A stretch of DNA of 64,000 nucleotides from Codonopsis lanceolata. Lineage: Eukaryota > Streptophyta > Magnoliopsida > Asterales > Campanulaceae. Both the position numbers and the translations under genes were made by a program. The stretch lies in NCBI GenBank assembly GCA_013146195.2, contig CM028377.1, forward strand, positions 36,833,632-36,897,631, written 5' to 3'. Shown in pieces: positions 1-12,152 of this stretch (position 1 is the first letter of the stretch; the number at the start of each line of letters is the position of its first letter). The notes under the pieces are model-generated. The model made no database searches and was not told where the DNA came from. It saw only the letters and a list, made by a program, of their open reading frames with translations.

Positions 1-517
1 ATTATAGAAAATTATAATCAAAACACTCGTGCAATACACGAATCCTATATTCATATCAAAATAATAGTTAAAACTCTAGTGCTAATAAAAAACACAAATG
101 ATTGCAATATAAAGATTATGAGTTCGATGTGTAGAATTGAATATCATAATTTTGTAACATTAAAATTAAGATCATTTTGTTTGACTCTCATTTATAGTTC
201 AATTAAAAATCTAAATGTATAAGCAAATTAATAGAAATAAAAAAATTAATGAAAATCAAGAGTCTTTAGGTTTAAAAATGGTTTACTTTTGGAGAACAAA
301 ATCAATTTATAGAATAAAAATATTAAGAATTTCAGTTCAATTCCAATTCGAATATTTTTTTTCTAATATAAACAATAAAATTTACACTGAATCCCATTAT
401 TCCAATTATAAACAATGGAATTGATGTTCACTTTCTCTCATTCTCTACTCTGGAGTCTCAACAAAATTTAAATTCACAGATATATTTCCCGTATTAAAAA
501 ATGATATTAAAATATAT

Positions 518-587
<70 letters not shown>

Positions 588-1800
588 CATTAATGTTAAA
601 AAAAATTGATGGCGCATATAATATCAGACAAAAAGCAAATTGTTCGTGATATACTAACAAGTTTTGTCATTAAACCTTAAAAACTACACTTTTCAAAATT
701 GGTAATTTTTACAAAATAATTCAAGTATTATGGTTCAATTTAAAAATCAGACGATAACCAAAAAAAATTAAAATAGTATATAACCAAGGAAAATAAAATG
801 TAGGAGATGTGTAAAGGAAAATGAACCAAAAATTCAAACGATCGATGGATAGACAGCGAAAATTTTGGTTTAAACCGTGCTATGGATAACTTTTGGGCCG
901 TGACCCGGTAAACACTCATAAAACTACGTTGTTTTAGTGGAAGCATATAAACGAAAAGAAAACACTTTTACCCTAGTTTCACCACACATTGCTATTTTTT
1001 AACGTATTTTTTTGCAGCAATGACCAATCCCAAGGTTACCACCTAAAGAAAGTCCGGCAACGGAAGCTATGACCACCGACTTACCGGAAACTTGTTGGTA
1101 TGTTCATATTTCCAAAAATATTTCAAAAACTCTGTTTAACTTCAAAACTCGTTTATTAATTTTAACTAACAAACAAATTCGATCTAAATGTTGATTAGTT
1201 TCATCATCAATACTTTTTTTATATCTGAATTTTTAAACATGTATAAGTAACTAAAAAATCAGAAATTATCGGGTTTCTATTTTTTAACATGTAGTTAGCT
1301 GTCTCAAAAGATTGGTCTTATTTCGATTTATAGATTTTTTTTACAATAATAACTTGGGTTATGATGAAATAGAGAAAAAATTGTTAGATCTTGGTATTAT
1401 TACTAATTGATTGTCTGTGAATTAGTTTTACTTCAAAGTGTGTGTATATGATTTAGTTTTAAAATCATTGTTTTATTTTATCTTTATTTTTCCTAGCCTG
1501 GATATTGATGCAAAGAAATTGACAAAAAAAACTTGATTTTGCTATCTCTCAAGTTTTTACTATTCATATTTTTCTTAATATACTAAATAAGAATGTGAAA
1601 ATGTTTTGGAATCATTTATCCAATCAACCATAATAATGACATTTTCTATTTTCAATTTCCAACGTAAAAAGTGGCTTATATACAAATTAGAAGTGTTTCT
1701 AAATTTTGAAAGTCACTTTTGGCGGGAACTTTCAAAAACTTGCTCATCTCCTTTTATATATGTATAGATTGTGTCCTAACTTTGTTGCTTAGTTTTAAGA
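1..1800. other. AT-rich intergenic DNA, no gene seen
   Basis: Strongly AT-rich with no coding frame that resembles a protein. It holds the TA microsatellite at 522-585 and otherwise nothing I can assign. Short open frames here have low-complexity translations and are treated as chance. Confidence 0.6.
522..585. repeat. (TA)n microsatellite
   Basis: About 32 uninterrupted TA dinucleotides. The Ile/Tyr-rich reverse-strand frame over it is an artefact of the repeat. Confidence 0.97.
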
Positions 1801-3625
1801 GTGACTTAAGTAGGTGTAATGGAGAAAGTATGAGCCCAAAAATTAGATTTTTGTGCACCACATTGTGGTGACACTTGTCCCACTCACTCCTTGACCATTT
1901 ATAAGCCACAAGACTACTTTGGGAGCCTCATTTGCTGCCATCTCTCCCAAAAAAAACGTGGGGAGCCATTTCCATGGAGACTTCATAGGTTCTTGAAGGT
2001 CAAGCTTGGGATTCCAAAGCCCTAGTTGTCCATTGTTGAAGCCAAGACCATATGATTGAAGCCCTTCTCTTCTACTTCATTTCTAACTGATTGGATTTTG
2101 GTTTCTTTGATTATGTGAAGCTTGAAAGTAAGCTACTATACTCATTTTCTTTTGGATTTTGTGCTCATTGACCCTAGGGAAAACAAAGAGCTTGCTATTT
2201 GAGGTCAATGAGTACACATGTATGCTTTGTGTGATTTTATTAGTTTGAAGAGTGAACTTGTTAAGAATCATGTGTAGGTTAACTTCTACGATTAATGAAA
2301 TATGTTATGAAGCATCACTTTGTAAGCTTGGACTTTGAGCATGATGGTTATATAATTTCCTAGAAGCCTAGGGTTTGACATGATATTACTTGTGTTATGA
2401 AACATTTGGGGGTTTCTATTGAATATTATGAATTATTGGAATTAGACATGGTTATATGTTTAAGGTTTGGGAGCATACTTGATGAACTCCTATTTTTGGT
2501 TGTGAGCATGATGAATGAATTGTTATTATAGATTACATTATTGAAATGTAACGTTTGACTTCAATGGATTAAGTTGATTTTCATAAATATAAAAGTATGT
2601 TGTTCAACTCTAGTTCATGAATTTAAGGTTGTGAGCATGCTAGATGAATTTACATCTTGGTTATGAACATGTTAGATAAATGTCTATTTTTGATAAGAGC
2701 ATGCTAGATAAAATTCTATCTTGAGATACATACTTGAAATGTGATGATTGACTCTAATTAATAAGTGTTGATCTATGAACCATGTTTTGGGGATTTTGTT
2801 GGGAAGGTATGGATTATTTTGGGTTACACAATGTTGTTAATCTTGAGAACTTAACCATGAATATTAGCTAATGAACATAAGAGGGTTATGATGCAAATAG
2901 CTTATACACCCTGGAATTTGAAAAGTATAGAAATGACTCAACGAAGTCGATTATGAGACTAATATGAATATAGTGAATTACATATTGAGATCCTACGGAA
3001 TTTGGGGTAGTTCTGATGGAAGTTAAGCCTCTGAGCATTTTCAAGTGTATGAAGAACACTTGGGTATTAGAGACTTGATATTATTGCTCTAATGTGTTTA
3101 TTTGCTAGTTAGCATTGAAATGCATAACTATGTGATTTAAAAGTAAACATCTACTTGATTGGATAAGTGCGCTTTGTTGTACTTTCCCTTTAGTTGAGCA
3201 TTCGAGTATATATTACATGTGCTTGCTTTTGAGTCCAGCTGGCGTCGTTTTGGTTTGAGTTTTTGGCAGGACGATGCATTGTCTTCACGAATTGTGGGAT
3301 TCGTGATTGCAATAGATCGTCATGCTGGGTTGCACACACCCCTCCATCGATGGCCACGGTGGGGATGTAACTGATCATTGTTATAGTAATGCACATAACC
3401 TTGATAGCTATGGAACTCGAGTTGGGAATGTCTCGGTGACGTCGATACCACGAAAGGGATATCAAGGACACATTTAGTTGCACGTGTTTTGCAGGAGCTA
3501 CATGGCGGAAGCGGAAAGGAAATCTTCTTCTCTCTTATGTGGTTTATTGTACGAGCACTTATATGATTTGTTGTGCTACGTGGCTCATGATATGAGTTAC
3601 ATGAGATGATGATTTTTGATGAAAT
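1801..3625. other. Decayed non-coding, probably LTR-retroelement-derived DNA
   Basis: No convincing gene. A TATA-like stretch (accatttataagcc, near 1895) is followed by a leader-like region. Recurrent phrases (gagcatgatg, gagcatgcta, gaacatgtta at 2500-2720) suggest old internal repetition. The texture resembles the body of the long LTRs elsewhere in the window, but no ends can be defined. The stretch 3600-3630 resembles 5546-5577, so the target of the next solo LTR was itself locally repeated. Confidence 0.35.
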
Positions 3626-3630
3626 GTTAT

Positions 3631-5522
3631 TGTAAACCCCCGATATTTTATCTATTTAAGTTTTAATAAATAAACAAATTATATTCTTTATATTATACAA
3701 TGTAATAAAATCATTGGTATAAGTTTTATAAAACTATGGTATGGATTAATAATAATATCTTATTATAATAGTCTTATTTATATTGTTGACTTTACTTGTT
3801 AATTATAAAATCTATTAGTTTAATAATGAAATCAACTATATATACATGTCTTGTACGGGTTATTGGGAGAAGTTTTCTTGTAAGACTTGTAATGGGACCC
3901 GCCTTGTTTTTCCTATCATGAACCTTCTTCATTTCCTTTCATTAATCCAACAGCCATATAAAACAAAAGCATTATTTGGATGAATCACCTATTTGATAGC
4001 CGGTTTTGAGAGAGAGAGAGAGACATCATGTGACTTACAAATTAGCCACCTCCTTTGCCTAAGTGACTCACCTTAGCTATTAAAAGTGACTAATGGATGC
4101 TATTCCTCTTAGGCTGCTAGTAATTTACTCGGTTGAACAACACCAACCGCCTTGATTACTCCTATAAATTGTGTACTGCGGCAATCCTTTTATGAAGTAT
4201 ACCATAGCTGAGTATATTTAGAAAGTAGACTGTTCACTCCCTTAAATAAAACCCGAGATTAATATTGTGTACGAATGATGCTATTTTCTTTAAGCCAAGA
4301 ATAATTATTTTGATACCGTTAAATAGCGGGTTTTACCCGAGGACTATCATGGAAGGTTTCTAATATATTTTACTCAGCAGAGATAATCTTCTTTTAAGGT
4401 AAAGGAGTTACTTGCTTATGTGTGTTCATAATACCATGTTATTATAATATCCATTCTAGGAACCATATGTACATGCGTAACTTGGTCGGATACTTGACAT
4501 GAATATTATGAGCATACTGAAATTGTACTTTGAAACTTACAAGTATGAGAACAATATGTATTATTTGGAATATGCTGGAGAATACAATGAGTTTACTTTA
4601 TAACTCATTGGAATTCTTAATGTGCTAATTTCCTTATTGAGTACTAGTTTCGAATATGAAGTACTCATGTGAGCGGTCTTCAATTGCACAATTGAATAGT
4701 TTATTATGGAGAGAGTAGGGGATCCTCTGACTAGGTCACGGGGCGGAGAGCAGTGCTAGTTAGCAGCGGCACCCTATTAGGACCCGGAACTGAATTCTCC
4801 ACTTTGACCGAGTGGGGAAAATACCATGAATAATATGTTAAGTATCACGACGTGTCTGGGTTTGTAGGGACCTAGCCTCGTGATGACTTGTACCCGGGTT
4901 GTGACTAATTGATTGGTTTGATAAAGCGAACAAGAGATTGATCAAGACATACAAGCTTCAACAACAATAGTGGGGGTGACAAGGTCGGAAGTGATTATAT
5001 CGGAGATGTATCTCGATCCTGTATACTACATGTGTTTAACTTTCAGCTCTTCTATGTTATTTGCAAATAATATTGATGAATATGCTATTAATTGTTGATC
5101 TGGGCATCATGGCATTACTTATGCTACATACATGCATAAGTATAGTATACCTTAGTGAGTTTCGACTCACCCTTTATTATTTGCTTTCCTTAGATTGCAG
5201 TCATGTCGGAGGGTGACTCGTATGGTTTTGATAGTCCTCGAAGTGCTATCATGTATTCTCTTTTGGGGTAGCATTCCTAGAAGTTTTGGAACGACTTTAT
5301 GGTTTTGTTGTACAGGAAGACATGTAGTCTTCTATTTTGGTTTTAACGCTTCCGCGTCTATAAAACTTTTAATAGGGCTTGTGGCCTATGTATATATAAG
5401 TTGGGTTGCTTAATGTTTTTCTATTTGTTTTTTTTAAAAGCTCAGTAGGTTTGTTTAAGGATATTTACAGGTAGTTCACGAATGAGTTGGGTCCCACAAA
5501 GGGGCAATTTTGGGTCGTGGCA
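3631..5522 (+). mobile_element. Solo LTR of a long-LTR retrotransposon, TSD GTTAT
   Basis: The 1892-bp element starts TGTAAACCCCCGATATTTTA and ends GGGTCGTGGCA, so it has TG...CA termini. It is flanked by the exact 5-bp duplication GTTAT at 3626-3630 and 5523-5527, the signature of LTR-retrotransposon integration. No primer-binding site, coding region or second LTR adjoins it, so it is a solo LTR left by recombination between the two LTRs. Length and ends resemble plant Ty3/gypsy chromoviruses of the Tekay/Del type (inference from memory of that family). Small open frames inside, for example at 5195-5413, are not genes. Confidence 0.88.
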
Positions 5523-5527
5523 GTTAT

Positions 5528-5928
5528 AATATAAATATAACATGCTAATGAGATGATAATTTTTATGATATAATGTTATCCTAGAAATATAACATGCTAT
5601 CCATGATTTTAATGAAAACCATAGTCTCCCATGTATGAATTATTATATTACTTATGTTGAATAATGAAGTATGAGACTCATGGTATAAACGGTTTATATG
5701 GATGATGGTTTGATGGTAGATTACAATATGAAAATAACATGTTACACATATTGGAATGCATAATCATATTCTATTTGATATGGATTACGTTATGGTAAAT
5801 TATGTAGAATGATGTTCTATGTGACTATTGATGGAATTTGGTTTATGATAAAGGATTATTCCATGAAATGATATATTATGAGTATGACATGATACATGCA
5901 TGTTTTACTTGAGCATAATGTCATGCCA
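5528..5928. other. AT-rich spacer between solo LTR and copia LTR
   Basis: Contains loose repeats of an atgagatgat...aatgttat phrase also found left of the solo LTR at 3600-3630. No gene seen. Confidence 0.5.
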
Positions 5929-6786
5929 TGTGTAAAGGTAAAATAGGCATGGCCTATTTTGGTTTTATTTCTCCTTTCTTGATCATTAAGTTTAGGCATT
6001 TTTTGGAAGCAAAATATTCCTAAAGATTTTTTATTTCTTGATCCTAAAGTTTGGGAGATATTATGGAAACAATATCTTGGTAAAATTCCTTCCTTGAATA
6101 CGTGTTCTAGAGTCCTTGGTTTATTTGGTAATGAAATCTAGTGAATTTAGGAGGTTTATTTGATTACCAAGTCTATCTCCTAATCCTTTAGTGTATTGGA
6201 GATTGTTTCATTGTTTATGTATAGGTCTCCTTCATGATATAAATTGAGGACAAGGCTGGAGGCTTGGATGTGCAAGACAGAGAGAGTATAGAGCATTGCA
6301 GAGCAGAAAACTCAGAGCATATTCAGATTTCAGAATTCCATCTTTGCTGATTTTGAATGCAGTTCCGGATGCAGCAACTATAAAAGATACATCAGGAACT
6401 ACATTGAGGCTGCTGGAATTGTTTGTCTTCCTAGTGATTCTAGGAAGCTGATTTTTTCTTCCCACGTTTACTTTACCTGTTTTTTTGTGGGTTTTTGCTC
6501 TCCAAGACTTGTTGTCTTGCGAGAGTGTTTGGTTAAGTGATTTCACATAATTTTTGTAAAACAATTCATCTTTTCAGTGAAATATTTTTGGTCATAAGGC
6601 TAGATCTACAAGCATAGGCTTGTAGATTGTTTGGTAATCATTTGTGCTTATTTCCTACTTTATAATTAAAGTCTTCCGCTGTTTATTATTTTTCTGTCCA
6701 ATGCACCTTCCAATGTAGCTTCTGCACATGCTACATTGCGAACTGTATTGACAGTTTGGTGAATCCTAGCTACTACTGTTCTTACA
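5929..6786 (+). mobile_element. 5' LTR of Ty1/copia element 1
   Basis: Starts TGTGTAAAGG and ends TTCTTACA directly before the primer-binding site. The start matches, in reverse complement, the outer end of the minus-strand copia element at 12152 (TGTGTAAGGG followed by a matching AAAATAGGCA stretch). The two LTRs therefore belong to one family. No 3' LTR is present for this element, so a TSD cannot be checked. The start could be 5931 instead of 5929. The reverse-strand frame at 6232-6564 lies inside this LTR and looks non-coding. Confidence 0.75.
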
Positions 6787-6788
6787 AT

Positions 6789-6801
6789 TGGTATCAGAGC
6801 C
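6789..6801 (+). other. Primer-binding site for initiator tRNA-Met
   Basis: TGGTATCAGAGCC lies two bases after the LTR end. This is the usual plant Ty1/copia minus-strand primer site, complementary to the 3' end of initiator methionine tRNA. Confidence 0.9.
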
Positions 6802-6840
6802 TCCTCTTGACGTTACTAAGAGAAGATTCTGATTGTTGCC

Positions 6841-8790
6841 ATGATGGATTCTTAATATGAGAATGTTGTTCGTCTTCCTACCTTGACTAATGTTAATCAT
6901 TCAATTTGGAAAGTCAAGATGCGTATCTTCATCAAATCAATTGATGAGAGAGCGTGGCTTGTTGTTCTGAATGGTTGGACCCCTCTTAAGACTACTGATA
7001 ATGATGGTGATGTTAAAATCACCAGTGAGGCAAATTGGACCACTCAAGATAGAACCATTGCTTCGTTTAATTCTAAGGCTCTTTCAGCCATATACAAGGC
7101 CTTAGATGCCAACACCTTTAGAGTTATTGCAAATTATGACTCTGCTAAGGATGTTTGGGATGCCCTTCAAACCTTATGTGAAGGTCCTGCTAGTGTCCAA
7201 GCTTCAAAACTTAGAATGCTTACTACTCAATTTTAGAACACTAGAATGAATGAAGATGAAGATATTATGTCTTACTATGCCAGATTACTTGATATATCTA
7301 ATACTGCTCTTGCTTTAGGTGATCCTATCACCAATTATCATCTTGTTAGCAAGATGATGCACACATTGTCTAAAAGATTTAATGCCAAAATTTGTGCTAT
7401 TGAGGAAGCTCATGACATTGACAAAATTGGTTTTGAAAGACTAGCTGGTATTCTTCAAAATTTTGAACTAAACCTCAATGAGCAAATTAAGAACAAAGGT
7501 AAAGGTGCATCATCTTTTACTCCTTCTGTGGAAAGTATTGATTTTCCTCCTGTTGTTGATATCTCTTCTGAATTGATTGAATTGCATAAGGAGATTGAGG
7601 AATCTGATTTTGGTGAAGACTCAATGGATTTTTTAACAAAAAAGTTTAAAAATATTTTGAAAGCAAAGGGACAAAATAGATCTCCATCTTCTATCACCAA
7701 AACAGTTTTCAAAACCGAGCCTAGCAAATTTCCTCCTAAAGAAAGTTCTTTTCAAACCCTTGAAAAATCATTTACCAATCCTTTTACTAAACAACCTACA
7801 TCTAGAAGTAAAAATATTGATTCTATTCAATGTAGGGCTTGTCAATGGTTTGGGCATTATGCTAATCAATGCTCTAATATTTTGAGAAAGAAGGGTTTGA
7901 ATTTTTCTGCTACTTTTAGTGATAGTGATGATGAAGATCCATGTGATCTCATCACTCTCACTGTTGTACACAACTCTCCATCTAATTTTGCAGGATTTTC
8001 AGCCAATGTACCTCCGAATGTAACTTCCTCACAAACTACATTGGAAGCTACATTGGACAGAAGTTGGGATGACTTTTGCTGCTTTAACTCTTCTGTTACT
8101 GAAGATGGTGAAGAACCTAAATCAGAACTGCTGGAAGCCTATAAGGAGTTTTACAAGGACCAGCAAAAGATGGCTCTTCAAGTTACATTGCTCGGAAAGA
8201 AAAACGATACTCTAAAAAAGGTAAATGAAGATCAAAAAGAGTGTATCACAAGGCTGGAATGTTTGCTGACCAAGAAAGATGTGGAGATTGAAGATTTGAA
8301 AGAAGAACTCATCAAAGCCAATGAAACGTTGGAAAAATGGAATTCAAGCCAACATAAAGTGGATGATATGTTAAAAGTCTGGGCTTGGATTTCTCCCAAA
8401 GATGTTTGTTAAAGAAGGTGAAGGTACTTCTACTGAACCAAATCAACCCCCAAAAAATTTTTAGAAACCAAACTTCTTTGAAAAACCAAAACTTAGAAGG
8501 AGAAATTTTGTGTGTCACTACTGTCATAAACCTGGACATATTCAGCCCTTTTGTTACCTAAAAAAGGTTGTCTATAATGAGGAGGTTAGGCAAGCTTACC
8601 TAGTTCGCAACCAAGTGCAAAATCAGCTACATCCAAAGCTACATCGGCCCAAAATGTTCAGAAAAGTTTGGGTTCCTAAAAGACAATCAGAATTTGTTCC
8701 AGAATCACAGAATTCAGAAGTTGAAAGTTCTGAAAATTCAGCAAATGCGGATGCAGCTCCGGATGTAGCTGCATTACAAGCTACATCATA
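6841..8790 (+). pseudogene. Ty1/copia gag (element 1), broken
   Basis: Gag of a copia retrotransposon, which forms the virus-like particle and binds RNA. Reading starts at ATG 6841. In-frame stops at 6853 (TAA) and 7234 (TAG) interrupt it, a frame change follows near 8385, and a further stop lies near 8461. The first part has the UBN2/copia gag pattern (an NHSIWKVKM start, then a long helical region). Two CCHC zinc knuckles of CX2CX4HX4C spacing are visible: CRACQWFGHYANQC near 7832-7873 and CHYCHKPGHIQPFC near 8511-8552. A coiled-coil-like Lys/Glu-rich stretch lies between them. Protease and integrase should follow but are missing. Confidence 0.85.
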
Positions 8791-8797
8791 AGCTACA

Positions 8798-9010
8798 TTG
8801 GTCAAAACTTTTGCAAAAACTAAAACTGGATCCAGAAATGCTGAAACTGCTCCCACTGTGATTGATCGAAGCCACGATATTCCTAGCCACATACAGAAAA
8901 ATCATCCAATCTCTCAAGTGATAGGTAATATTCATGATGGCATATACACAAGGAGAAGAGGTAAGGTTGATTCTCACAAATTAGCGTGCTTATCAAAATA
9001 TTTTTGAGAG
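8798..9010 (+). pseudogene. Copia integrase-RT linker remnant (element 1)
   Basis: The translation contains HPISQVIGN followed by a basic TRRRG motif. This is the usual linker between integrase and reverse transcriptase in plant copia polyproteins. It directly follows gag, so protease and integrase have been deleted internally. It ends in a stop at 9007. Confidence 0.65.
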
Positions 9011-9185
9011 AAGTCTTGTTACTTTTATTAGTTAGTTTAATTTAGTTTTTTTTTCATCAGAAAATTTTTCTAGAGTCCATTTTTTTGCTTTTATTGCTTG
9101 CTTTTTAGATATGACTCTACAACTTTTATGGATGCTCCAAATGATCAAAGATTATGTGTTACACATTGATGTGTTAACCTTGTAT

Positions 9186-9333
9186 TTTGATAACACCTAT
9201 GCAATTTGTATAGCACAAAAATTCAGTTCAACATTCTCGAACAAAACACATTGATATAAGACACCATTTTATTAGAGACTTGGTTTAACAAGAAATTGTT
9301 TGCATTGAACATGTTGGGACTGAAAATGAATAG
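9186..9333 (+). pseudogene. Copia RNase H C-terminal remnant (element 1)
   Basis: In two frames joined by a frameshift near 9250 the translation reads DNT.AICIAQ, then DIRHHFIRDLV, then an in-frame stop, then QEIVCIEHVGTEN. This is the conserved end of copia RNase H. The reverse transcriptase between the linker and this piece is absent. The 9334-9438 stretch after it shows no 3' LTR. Confidence 0.7.
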
Positions 9334-9438
9334 GTAGAAAAGGAGGAATTTTCATATTCCATGTCATGATCTGATCTAATTCTAGTTAGCTTTAGATCAT
9401 ATAAGTTCATTACGCGGGTGTACCATATTTTGAAGGCC

Positions 9439-9873
9439 TCAAAAGTATCTGATTTTTCTTTTTAAGAAAACAACCCATGTGTATCTAGAGAAGTCATCAA
9501 CACATACAAAAGTATATTTTTTCTTACCTAGACTCTCTACTTCAATGGGACCCATGAGATCAGTGTGGATCATCTCAAGACATCTAGATATGGAACAATG
9601 GGATGTGGGAGGGTGAGAGGCCTTAGTTTGCTTACTTTTTTGGCATGGTCCACACACTTTTGTGAAGTTCTTATCCAAACTAGGCAAACCTTTCACAGCA
9701 TCATGTTTCACAAGCTCATGAAGCTTACAAAAACTCATATGCCCTAATTTTTTATGCCATAAATATGTGACATTAATGCTAGCATTATGATAGATTTGTA
9801 CATTATTGTACATATAGCAGTTATCTGATGATTTAGTACCTGTCAATAGGCACATGTTACCTTGATCAAACAC
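9439..9873 (-). pseudogene. Ty1/copia pre-integrase and integrase core (element 2), truncated
   Basis: The 144-residue frame has the gag-pre-integrase/HHCC zinc region (LWHKKLGHMS ... VCGPCQKSKQ) followed by the start of the integrase core, with the first catalytic aspartate in HTDLMGP and the second conserved block VCVDDFSRYTW. The core stops shortly after, so the DDE triad is incomplete and no RT follows. It lies downstream of the protease on the minus strand, in the normal copia order, and belongs to the same element as 9901-11402. Confidence 0.85.
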
Positions 9874-9900
9874 CTCACAAGAATTCTTATCAAATCTTAC

Positions 9901-10158
9901 CTAAAGGTCATCATCACACAGTTGACTGATGCTTATGAGATTAGTCTTAAGACCTTCAACATGGTAGACATTTGTAAGCTTAGGAAGACCATCTACATTT
10001 AAAGTGTCTTTACCAACTATTTTACCTTTAGCTCCCCCTCCATATGTCATAGAACCTCCATTGATGTTCGCATAGTCTTTTAAGTTCTCAATTGAACCTG
10101 TCATATGTCTTGAACATCCACTATCAAAGTACCAAGATCCAGCTATGTGTGATTTCAA
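9901..10158 (-). pseudogene. Ty1/copia aspartic protease (element 2)
   Basis: The 85-residue frame begins with WYFDSGCSRHMTG, the copia protease active-site pattern in which DSG replaces the retroviral DTG. It ends with the ISISQLCDDDL motif that typically precedes the pre-integrase region. A short interruption separates it from the integrase frame downstream. Confidence 0.85.
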
Positions 10159-10394
10159 GGATGTGAAGGTAACATTACATTGTTCTAAATCAGACCACTT
10201 TGCACCAGGACATATATCAAAGGTTCACAGTACTTGGAGTTAGCATTTCCAGTAACTACCTTTGGGTACCCACATTTTTCTGAAATTTTTTGGCTGATGT
10301 TGCTTTGGATGTAGCTTCGGATGCTGCTGCATCTGGTGCATTACTTGGTTACGGAACTAGGTATGTTTACCTAACCTCCTCATCACAGACTGCT

Positions 10395-11402
10395 TTTTTT
10401 AAGTAACAAAAGGGCTAGATATGACCAGGTTTGTGGCAGTAATAACACACAAAGTTTCTTTTTCTAGTTTTTTATTTTTTAAAGAAATTTGGTTCTTGAA
10501 AATTTTGTGTAAACCCTTTTGTTTCAGAAGATGTACCTTCACCTTCTTTAACAAATGTCTTTGGTAAGAATCCAAGTCCCGACTTACCATTAGTTCCGGA
10601 TTTCAACATATCATCCAATTTGTGTTGACTTGAATTCCATTTTGCCACGGTCTCATTAACTTTGATGAGTTCTTGTTTCAGGTTTTCAATCTCCGCATCC
10701 TTCTTGCTAAGCAACACTCCAGTCTAGTGATACACTCTTTCTGATCTTCATTCACTTTCTTGAGTGTATCATTTGTCTTTCCAAATAATGTAACTTGAAG
10801 AGCCCTCTTTTCCCAGTCCTTGTACATCTCTTTATAGGCTTCCAGTAGTTCTGTTTCAGATTATACACCATCTTCAGTGATAGAAGAGTTAAAACAACGA
10901 AAATCATCCCAGCTTCTGTCTGTTATAGCTTCCAATGTAGTTTGTGAAGCAGCTACATTGGGAGGTACATTAGCCGAAAATCCTGCAAGATCAGATTGAG
11001 AGTTGTATACAGTAGTAAGAGTGATGAGATCACTTAGATCTTCATCATCACTGTCACTCAGAGTAGCAGAAAAAGTTAGACCCTTCTTTCTCAAGGTATT
11101 ATCACATTGATTAGCATAGTGACCAAATCTTTGACATTCCCTACACTGAAAGAATCAATATTCTTTCCACTGTAAGTAGTTTTTGTAGCAAAAGGATTGG
11201 TAAAAGGCTTTTCTGGAGTTTGAAAAGAGTTTTCTTTAGGAGAAAATTTACTAGAATCAGAATTAAAAGAGGTTTTGGAGTTTAAAGATGGAGTTCTATT
11301 TTGACCTTTGGCTTTGAAAATGTTTTTAAACTTAGTAGTCAAAAGGGCCATAGAATCTTCTCCAAAATTAGACTGTTCAATTTCTGTATATTCTGCTCTC
11401 TG
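10395..11402 (-). pseudogene. Ty1/copia gag (element 2), 5'-truncated and broken
   Basis: Several frames on the minus strand match the second half of element 1 gag piece by piece: the SNFGEDSM block, the zinc-knuckle region, the SDSDDED acidic block, the DRSWDDF block and the KKDAEIENLKQEL coiled coil. Frameshifts or stops occur near 11094, 10860 and 10718. The N-terminal half of gag and the primer-binding site are missing, because LTR sequence is fused directly to gag near 11380-11402. The open frame starting at 11414 is therefore a chimaera of LTR-derived residues and gag. Confidence 0.8.
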
Positions 11403-12152
11403 CTTTTCTCTCATGTATTCTGCTCTTCGTGTGTATGTATTTGTTCTCTGTGCCGTGCTCCATATTTATACAATGGTGGAGGCCTACAATATAATTAGGA
11501 AAAAGACTTCAAGTATCTAAAGGATTAAGAGTTAGTTTTCATAATCAAATAAGCCAAAATATACTATATTTAGTGCTCGTTTGTTGCAGCTTATTTGGAG
11601 TGACTTTTGGCTTTTGGCTTTTGAAAAGTCATATTTAAAGTATTTGTTTCAGCTTATAAGTCAAAAGTCAATAAGTAAGGTACAACACCCTTTATGCATT
11701 GAAAAGCCAAAAGCCAAAAAGCCAAAATTTTAAGTTTTTTTTTTGATTTTTTTTTAAACATGAAGACAACTATTCATTAATAAATTTTTGATTGTCTTCA
11801 TTTCATCCTTTTATGAAATATACATAAAAATATGAATACTAATTTTCAAGTTTTTTTTTTAACAAATAATTATAACGACTCATAAGCAGCTTTTCAACAG
11901 CTGTAACAAACAGTCTATCATGGAATCAGCCAAAAGTCATTCAGCTACCAGCTTAAACTATCAGCCATAAGTCATAAGTCATCAGTCACAACAAACGAGC
12001 CCTTATTACCTAGATTTTGTTACCAATTATATAAGAACTCTATGAGAGGATTTAGTAAAGAATTAAATATGATAAATTCTTACCAAGACTTTGAGACCAA
12101 AAAATGTTAAAATAAGACCAAACATAAAGCTTGCCTATTTTGCCCTTACACA
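11403..12152 (-). mobile_element. LTR of copia element 2, interrupted by a MITE
   Basis: Read on the minus strand it starts TGTGTAAGGG at 12152, like the element 1 LTR. It keeps parallel phrases such as CTTGGTAA, a Leu-rich CCTTTAG region and a TATAAAT-like box near 11465, then fades into gag. A Tourist-like MITE (11573-12002) sits inside it. No TSD can be shown, because the other end of the element is missing. Confidence 0.65.
11573..12002. mobile_element. PIF/Harbinger Tourist-like MITE, TSD TTA
   Basis: 430 bp with inverted ends: GTGCTCGTTTGTTG on the left and the complement of GGGCTCGTTTGTTG on the right. It is flanked by TTA at 11570-11572 and 12003-12005. The TTA duplication and GGGC-type ends are those of PIF/Harbinger MITEs. 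Internally the subterminal parts repeat phrases built from 'aagccaaaag' and 'gtcataagtc'. It has no coding capacity and must have moved using a transposase made elsewhere. Confidence 0.82.

Noticed and set aside
5195..5413. 72-residue open frame in the solo LTR
   Set aside because: No family resemblance; it is inside LTR sequence.
6232..6564. 110-residue reverse-strand open frame as a gene
   Set aside because: It lies within the copia LTR, has no recognisable domain, and is opposite to the element's direction.
5929..12152. One composite element bounded by the two outer copia LTRs
   Set aside because: No TSD pairs the outer flanks, and the LTRs are in opposite orientation. Two separate truncated elements fit better.
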